Shown in pieces: positions 6,616 to 12,572 of a DNA stretch of 12,572 nucleotides. Under the pieces are notes generated by a model. That model worked only from the letters and a program-made list of their open reading frames with translations. It had not been told where the DNA came from and did not search any database. Source of the stretch: Deltaproteobacteria bacterium UBA2385. Its GTDB lineage: Bacteria > Myxococcota_A > UBA796 > UBA2385. Location of the stretch: contig DDSR01000198.1 of assembly GCA_002343455.1 (NCBI GenBank), forward strand, positions 1-12,572, read 5' to 3'. The position numbers and the translations under genes are program-made. The number at the start of each line of letters is the position of its first letter. The first letter of the stretch is position 1.

Positions 6616-7542
6616 CTACTCTACCCCCAGAGCCTTCAGACCCGCCAGGGCCTGGACCTGGGCGGCCTCGGCGTCGACGATGGCCTGGTCGAAGGGGGCG
6701 AGGTCGAGCTCCAGGCCTTGAGCCTTGACGATCTCGGCGCGGCCTCGCTCCAGGCGGGCCACCTGGAGCTCGCGCTCGGCCTGGAGCAGCAGGACCCGGG
6801 CCTGGGCGATCTCCACATCCTTCCGGGCGGCGGCCTTGTCGTCCTGGGCCTCGGCCACCACGGCCTTGGCGTCCTCCACGACGACCTTTCCGGCGCTCTT
6901 CTCCAGCTTGAGGCGGGCCTTGGCCTGCTTGACCTCGCTCTTCCGGGTCTTCATCTCGGCCTTGGCCGCCTTGAAGTCCGCCTTGGCGCTCTCGATCGCC
7001 GCCTTGGTTCCAGACATCGTCGCGCTGGACTCCTTGCCGGCTTGCTTGGACTCGGCCTTGGCGTCCTTGAGCGCGTCCTTGTCTTCGGCCTGCCTGGCCT
7101 CATCCACCGCCAGCGAGGCGCCCGCCTTTGCCGCCTTGCCCTGGGCCTTGGCCGCCTTGTACTCGGCCTTGGCGACCTTGATCGCCTGCTTCTTGGTGGC
7201 CATGGCGCCCTTGGCCGTCTCGTAGGCCGTCTGGGCCTCCTTCAGGGCGAGCTGCGCGTCCTTCTTCTCGACGGCCGCCTCGTTCTTGGTCTGCTTGAGC
7301 TCATCGCGGCTGTCCCCGATCTCTCCGCCGGCCTCCCCCACGATGGCGCGGGCGCGATCCACCTCGGCCTGGGCGAGGACGATCTGGTTGTCCAGCTCGA
7401 CGATGCGGGCGCTGAGCTCGTCGGACAGGCCGGCGCGGATCTCTTCTGGGAGACCATCCCAGGTCTCGTCGGCGACGGTCGGGCCGGCCAGGGCGGGCAG
7501 GCTGAAGAGGAGGAGCGAGGCGAGCAGGGAGCGAAAGGTCAT
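6616..7542 (-). CDS. Exported Ala/Lys-rich coiled-coil protein, unknown function
   Basis: The 308-residue product has a Sec signal peptide MTFRSLLASLLLFSLPALA with cleavage after Ala19, then about 250 residues of nearly uninterrupted amphipathic helix (about 40-275) rich in Ala, Lys and Glu/Asp and almost without Gly, Pro or Cys. KAAKA recurs (129-133, 136-140, 191-195) and AKAE-type steps suggest internal duplication. A Gly/Ser-containing break (171-178) may form a hairpin turn between two helical arms. Such a build suggests a periplasmic spacer, an envelope tether or an amphipathic lipid-surface protein; no family is recognised. ATG 7542 was chosen for the signal peptide and for GGAG about six bases upstream; a longer reading from 7665 only adds a non-signal extension. 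It lies 109 bp downstream of oleD and 5 bp before the Tat-substrate gene. Confidence 0.75.
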   Translation of the reverse strand: MTFRSLLASLLLFSLPALAGPTVADETWDGLPEEIRAGLSDELSARIVELDNQIVLAQAEVDRARAIVGEAGGEIGDSRDELKQTKNEAAVEKKDAQLALKEAQTAYETAKGAMATKKQAIKVAKAEYKAAKAQGKAAKAGASLAVDEARQAEDKDALKDAKAESKQAGKESSATMSGTKAAIESAKADFKAAKAEMKTRKSEVKQAKARLKLEKSAGKVVVEDAKAVVAEAQDDKAAARKDVEIAQARVLLLQAERELQVARLERGRAEIVKAQGLELDLAPFDQAIVDAEAAQVQALAGLKALGVE

Positions 7543-7594
7543 GAGGATCTCCGGGATTGAGAGCGGGAACAACAGACGTGGAACCCGCCAAGGG

Positions 7595-7627
7595 CAGCAT
7601 CGGTACCCATGCTGAAACCTGATCGTA
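7595..7627 (-). promoter_or_regulatory. Near-perfect 20-bp palindrome beside a -10-like element, upstream of the coiled-coil gene
   Basis: CAGCATCGGTACCCATGCTG (7595-7614) is symmetrical at nine of ten base pairs. On the minus strand a -10-like TACGAT (7627 to 7622) ends seven bases before it, which places the palindrome over the expected transcription start, a usual repressor position. No good -35 is present. The 109-bp gap (7543-7651) otherwise holds only a weak GAGCC/GGCTC inverted repeat just after the oleD stop, not a convincing terminator, so read-through from the ole operon is possible. Confidence 0.45.
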
Positions 7628-7651
7628 TCTGGCCGGTACAAGAGCCGGGGC

Positions 7652-8643
7652 TCACTTCGGCGCAAAGGCCGCCACCGTCCGCCGCAGCCCCTCCTCGCCG
7701 TCGACCTCGGGCCGGTACCCGAAGTCCCGCTCGGCGGCCGAGATGTCGTACCAGTGGCTGGTCGCGAGCTGGGTGGCGGCGAAGCGGGTCATCAGCGGCT
7801 CGCCCGCCAGGCCGAAGGTGCGCCAGATCCACTCCATCAGGTCGCTGCCACGCTGGGCGGTGGAGAGCGCGATGCTCTTGCGGACGGGCGGCATGCCGAC
7901 GCCGACCATGAACCGGTCGATCCACGGCCAGAGCTCGACCGGCTCGGCGTCGGTGATGAAGTAGGCCTTGCCGGCGTTGTCCCCGCCCGCCGCCAGGGCG
8001 TCGGCGGCGAGCAGGTGGGCCCGGGCGGCGTTGTCGATGTAGGTCAGGCCGACCCGGTTGGTACCCGTGCCGATGCGCCGCAGGCGGCCCTTGCGGTGCC
8101 GGTCGAGCAGGCGGGGCAGCATATGGGGCTCGCCGGGGCCGTAGATCAGGTGCGGGCGGAGGGCGGTCGTCCGCAGGTCCGGCGCACTCGCCGCCAACAC
8201 GAGCTGCTCGGCGACGGCCTTGCTCTCCGGGTAGGGGGCCTCGAAGTGCGTGGGGTATGGGCACTGGGCCTCGCTGACCCCCTCCTCGTCCCCTCCCCTG
8301 TGTACGCAGCTGGGGCTGCTGGTGTAGACCATCCAGGGCACACCCTGCTCACGGCAGGCGCCTAGCAGTGTTCGGGTGCCCTCGACGTTGACCGAGAAGA
8401 ACTCCTCGCGCGGGCCCCAGACCCCGGTCTTGCTGGCGACATGGAAGACGCCGTCCAAGCCCTGGAGCAGGCCGGCGAGCGAGGCGGGATCGCGCAGATC
8501 GCCCTGTACGGACCTCGCGCCCAGGGCCTCGACCTCGGGGTAGCGCCCGCGGGCCAGGACCAGGACCTCGTCGCCGCGCTCGCGGAGCTGCGCGACGATG
8601 GCCTTGCCCAGGAAGCCTCCCCCGCCGGTGACCAGGACCCGCA

Positions 8644-8644
<1 letters not shown>
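7652..8644 (-). CDS. oleD: OleD, NAD(P)H-dependent 2-alkyl-3-ketoalkanoate reductase
   Basis: This 330-residue extended short-chain dehydrogenase of the 3-beta-HSD/epimerase type would reduce the 2-alkyl-3-ketoacid made by OleA to the 2-alkyl-3-hydroxyacid used by OleC. It shows the Rossmann motif TGGGGFLG (6-13), VYTSS with the catalytic Ser near 109-110, and YPESK (Tyr138, Lys142). Asp49 in the GDLRDP segment is typical of the family. The ATG shares one base with the oleC stop (TGATG), and GGGAGAGG lies a few bases upstream within oleC, so translation is coupled. Length and position (last gene of oleABCD) fit OleD. Taken alone it could be any 3-beta-HSD-like reductase; the neighbours make OleD strongly likely. 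Confidence 0.9.
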
Positions 8645-10310
<1,666 letters not shown>

Positions 10311-10314
<4 letters not shown>

Positions 10315-11186
10315 GCCCACTCCTTGTCGATCGCGGCGATCACCCGCTCGGGCGCGTCCTCCATGACGTAGTGGCCGACGTCGGGCCAGGCGTGGACGGT
10401 GGCCTTGGGGAAGAGCTGCTGCCAGCGCTCGCGGAAGCGCGGCGTGAAGCAGAAGTCGTCGTCCCCCCAGCAGAGCATCATGGGCTTGTCGACCAGCGAG
10501 GCCAGCCCCGCCTCGATGCGACCGAGCTCGGGCCAGCTCGGGTGGTCGGCCTTCATCGGGATGTCCTGCACGAAGCGCAGGGTGGCGATGCGGTGGTCCC
10601 AGGAGTCGTAGGGCAGCAGCAGGCCCGCCTTGGCCTGGGCGGAGAGGCCCTTGGCGCTGGCCCGGATGGTCGCCACCCGGGCGAAGCCGTTGAGCCCTAG
10701 CACCGCTAGTGGCCCGTAGAGGGGGATCCGGATCGTGGCGATCGAGAAGGGGATGTCGGCGCTGCGGAAGGCAGCGGTGTTGGTGACCAGGAAGCGCTTG
10801 AAACGCTCGGGCTCCAGGGTGGCGACCCCCATGCCGATGGCCCCGCCCCAGTCGTGCACGGCGAGGCTGATGTCGCGCAGGTCCAGGTGCTCGACCAGGG
10901 CCCGCAGGTTGCCCACATGGCCGGCCAGCCGGTAGGGCCAGTCCTGGGGCTTGTCGGAGAGGCCGCAGCCGATGTGGTCCGGCACGATCACCCGGTAGGG
11001 GCCAGCGTAGCGGTGCACCAGGGCCCGCCAGTAGAAGGACCAGGTCGGGTTGCCATGCACGCAGAGCAGGACCGGGGCGTCCTTGGGGCCCTCGTCCAGG
11101 TAGTGCATCCGGCCGCCGTCCACGCTCAGGGAGCTGCCCGTCCAGGGGTAGGCCGCGCGCAGGGTCTCAGGGATCTTCGGGTTCAC
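10311..11186 (-). CDS. oleB: OleB, beta-lactone decarboxylase (alpha/beta hydrolase, haloalkane dehalogenase-like)
   Basis: This 291-residue alpha/beta hydrolase resembles haloalkane dehalogenase subfamily III, to which OleB belongs; OleB splits the OleC beta-lactone into CO2 and a cis-olefin. Visible are VHGNPTWSFYWR (43-54, oxyanion HGNP), VHDWGG with nucleophile Asp112 and neighbouring Trp113, WGDDDFCF (240-247) supplying the acid, and DVGHYVMED with catalytic His272. An aspartate in place of serine is diagnostic of this branch. The start is GTG 11186, which overlaps the oleA stop as GTGA; a longer frame up to 11456 runs inside oleA and has no role. The gene overlaps oleC by four bases downstream. 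Its presence implies the pathway ends in an olefin rather than a free beta-lactone. Confidence 0.9.
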
Positions 11187-12196
11187 CAGTCCACCACCAT
11201 CATGGCGCAGTTCAAGCCGCTGCCGATGCCCATCATCGCCACCGTGTCGCCGTGTCTCACTCGCTGCTGGGCCACGCTCTGCTCCAGGGCCAGCGGCACC
11301 CCCGCGGCCCCGACGTTGCCGAGCTCCGGGTAGATGCGCAGGGCCCGCTCGGCGGGGATCCTCAAGGCGCCGGTCACGGCGTCGTGGTTGGCCTTGCCGA
11401 CCTGGTGCAGGGCGAACTCGGCCACCGTCGCGGGGTCGACGTCGAGCTCCTGGCACATCGTCGTCCAGGTCCGCTCGGCGAGGCGCACGCCCTCTTGCAG
11501 CAGCCTGGCCGCGTCGGTGGTCATCTTGGTGGCCGTGCCGACGCAGAGCCGGTTGAACTCGGTGGCCGCCAGGATGGTCCCGCCGCGCAGTCGCGGCAGA
11601 GGCCGATCGTCCGCTCGGACAAGCACCATCGCCGACGCCCCGCTGCCGAGGGTGAGAGTGGCGAGGTTGTCCTTGAGCCGGGCGAAGTCGATGCCCGGCC
11701 GCATCAGCTCTTGGACGGTCGAGCGGGTCACGTCCCGGCTGCCCTCTCCCGCGACGACGAGCCCGGCGTGGATCTGCCCCAGCTCGATCATATTGGCGAC
11801 CATCGCCATGCCGGAGAGGAACCCCAGGCAGGCGTTGCCTACGTCGAAGTTCCAGCAGGTCGGGGAGAGGCCCAGGTTGCCGTGTACCAGGCTAGCAACG
11901 CTAGGCTCAAGGAAGTCCTTGCAGACCGAGGTGCTGACCAGCACGCCGATCTGCTCGGGTGCGACCCCGCTGCGGGCCAGCACCTCCCGCGCCGCCAGGG
12001 TCGCCGCGTCGCTGGGGCCTACGCCCTCCTCCCAGAAGCGGCGGGCGCGGATGCCGGTCAGGCCCTCCAGGAAGCCCTGCCCGAGGCCCAGCCGCTCGTA
12101 GCTGCGGGCCAGCATGCGCTCGATCGACTCGGTCGTGACCACCGCCTCGGGCAGGGCGGTGGCGAGGCCGGCGATGGCGACGTGCTGGTAGCGCAA
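11183..12196 (-). CDS. oleA: OleA, thiolase-fold 2-alkyl-3-ketoalkanoate synthase, inferred TTG start
   Basis: OleA performs the non-decarboxylative Claisen condensation of two long-chain acyl-CoAs. Read from TTG 12196 the protein has 337 residues, close to characterised OleA (Xanthomonas, about 338). It shows VSTSVCKDFLEPSVAS with Glu97, the base implicated in OleA; NACLGF with nucleophile Cys123; HQVGKAN with His264; and YPELGNVGAA with Asn294. The 26-residue gap between Glu97 and Cys123 equals that in Xanthomonas OleA. The N-terminus MRYQHVAIAGLA aligns with the family's own. GGAG lies eight bases before the TTG; no ATG or GTG in frame gives a sensible N-terminus, and a longer reading from TTG 12442 adds 82 residues from the leader. 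First gene of the operon; the long leader upstream suggests transcript-level control. Confidence 0.9.
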   Translation of the reverse strand: MRYQHVAIAGLATALPEAVVTTESIERMLARSYERLGLGQGFLEGLTGIRARRFWEEGVGPSDAATLAAREVLARSGVAPEQIGVLVSTSVCKDFLEPSVASLVHGNLGLSPTCWNFDVGNACLGFLSGMAMVANMIELGQIHAGLVVAGEGSRDVTRSTVQELMRPGIDFARLKDNLATLTLGSGASAMVLVRADDRPLPRLRGGTILAATEFNRLCVGTATKMTTDAARLLQEGVRLAERTWTTMCQELDVDPATVAEFALHQVGKANHDAVTGALRIPAERALRIYPELGNVGAAGVPLALEQSVAQQRVRHGDTVAMMGIGSGLNCAMMVVDW

Positions 12197-12330
12197 CTGC
12201 GGGGCTCCGGAGTGAGGCCGGGCGTCTAACTCCGGTTGGCGGACTGGCCCCTTGGCCCGGCGGCCAGCGGCGGGATGGCACCAGGCTTCCCGGACGGGTC
12301 GATCTGGAGAGACAGGGATTGAACGAGAGG

Positions 12331-12360
12331 CAGTGAGGCGGCTTCGCGGAAGCCTCACTG
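12331..12360 (-). promoter_or_regulatory. Strong inverted repeat in the oleA leader
   Basis: CAGTGAGGC (12331-12339) and GCCTCACTG (12352-12360) are exact reverse complements. A second pairing, GGCTTC (12340-12345) with GAAGCC (12349-12354), gives a 12-bp stem with a 3-base bulge and a 3-base loop. The two pairings compete. No T-tract follows on either strand, so it is not a normal intrinsic terminator. It lies 134 bases before the OleA TTG and would be in the mRNA if transcription starts in the AT-rich island. Confidence 0.6.
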
Positions 12361-12410
12361 GGAGAGCGAGGAAGGGATTCTTCCGAGCGGAGGAGGGGGC
12401 CGGTGGTTGA

Positions 12411-12518
12411 GGAATGTGTATGGTATTGAATTTAAAGTACAAACTGAACTATTTCCAGCCATGCTTCAAATTCTCGAGATTCGCCTCCCACATCCGGATC
12501 CATTCTGGTAGCATGGCT
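12411..12518. promoter_or_regulatory. AT-rich divergent promoter region with 9-bp inverted half-sites
   Basis: Bases 12421-12480 contain 20 G/C of 60. On the minus strand TTGTAC (12442 to 12437) followed after 16 bp by TACACA is a candidate oleA promoter. AGCCATGCT (12457-12465) and AGCATGGCT (12510-12518) are exact inverted copies with centres 53 bp apart, about five helical turns. TCTCGAGA (12472-12479) is an 8-bp palindrome between them. TAGCAT (12509-12514) is a -10-like element for a plus-strand transcript. All assignments are by eye. Confidence 0.35.
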
Positions 12519-12562
12519 TTGCGGTGAGCACCCCACCCACCGCGGGCCCATACTCAACCAAC

Positions 12563-12572
12563 GGAGACGTGC
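12563..12572 (+). other. Possible start of a divergent plus-strand gene at the window edge
   Basis: GGAG (12563-12566), followed by GTG (12569-12571), looks like a translation start, but the spacing of two bases is too short for that GTG, so the true start may lie just beyond the window. The -10-like TAGCAT at 12509 would give a leader of about 45 bases. Nothing can be said about the product. Confidence 0.25.

Larger units (their letters stand above)
12197..12572. other. Gene-free leader and divergent promoter region, 376 bp
   Basis: No credible gene lies between the oleA start and the window end. From the oleA side it holds a GC-rich leader with a weak CTGGCC/GGCCAG inverted repeat (12244-12249 with 12262-12267), a strong hairpin (12331-12360), a 33% GC island (12421-12480) and, toward the right edge, signals for a plus-strand gene. 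The region is uncommonly long for this dense window. Confidence 0.7.

Noticed and set aside
7543..7665. Longer start (7665) for the coiled-coil protein.
   Set aside because: It would bury the Sec signal peptide behind 41 Arg/Pro-rich residues; ATG 7542 has GGAG and an N-terminal signal.
11187..11456. Upstream extension of the OleB frame within oleA.
   Set aside because: It is an Arg/Gly-rich shadow of oleA; the GTGA overlap at 11183-11186 and the OleB alignment place the start at GTG 11186.
12197..12442. N-terminal extension of OleA reading from TTG 12442 (419 residues in total).
   Set aside because: The 82 extra residues resemble translated leader (Pro/Arg/Ser-rich), start in the AT-rich promoter island and have no counterpart in OleA; TTG 12196 gives the family length.
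12457..12530. Sigma-54-type promoter (GG-N10-GC) near TGGTAGCATGGCTTTGC.
   Set aside because: The GG and GC are 12 bases apart rather than the required 10.

Overview
The window looks like chromosomal DNA from a high-GC myxobacterium or close relative (Myxococcota). The evidence is GC-rich codon use, a C-terminal MYXO-CTERM-like sorting signal on the first protein (residues 739-766, Cys-Gly-Cys, hydrophobic stretch, Arg cluster), Asp/Gly/Ser-rich surface linkers, and a vWA lipoprotein with MopE-type Asp/Cys repeats. No rRNA, tRNA, IS element, phage gene or CRISPR array was seen. Coding density is high, with overlapping starts and stops.

Left part, plus strand (66-5783): a secreted GH15-type glucoamylase-like enzyme with a MYXO-CTERM tail; a glutathione S-transferase-like protein that I infer starts at a CTG overlapping the stop of the previous gene; a lipoprotein with three MopE-type repeats and a vWA domain; a degenerate phosphoribosyltransferase-fold protein behind a promoter region with two CTGT/ACAG palindromes; and a 59-residue single-pass membrane protein.

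Right part, minus strand (12196 down to 5810): a complete oleA-oleB-oleC-oleD operon for long-chain olefin biosynthesis. OleA condenses two acyl-CoAs to a 2-alkyl-3-ketoacid, OleD reduces the ketone, OleC closes the beta-lactone and OleB removes CO2 to give an internal cis-alkene. All three junctions overlap (GTGA, ATGA, TGATG). OleA is best read from a TTG start, giving 337 residues. Downstream on the same strand, after 109 bp holding a near-perfect 20-bp palindrome, lie an exported Ala/Lys-rich coiled-coil protein and, 5 bp later, a Tat-exported protein with a possible SRPBCC/START-like fold. Whether these two serve the olefin pathway (for example in lipid or hydrocarbon handling in the envelope) is a hypothesis.

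Right edge (12197-12572): a long gene-free leader and probable divergent promoter region. It holds a strong hairpin and a 60-bp island of 33% GC. A plus-strand gene probably starts at or just beyond the window edge.

I found no wholly unknown multi-gene system. The most interesting points are the compact ole operon with its structured leader and the two unassigned exported proteins beside it, the CTG-started gene, and the palindromic operator candidates.
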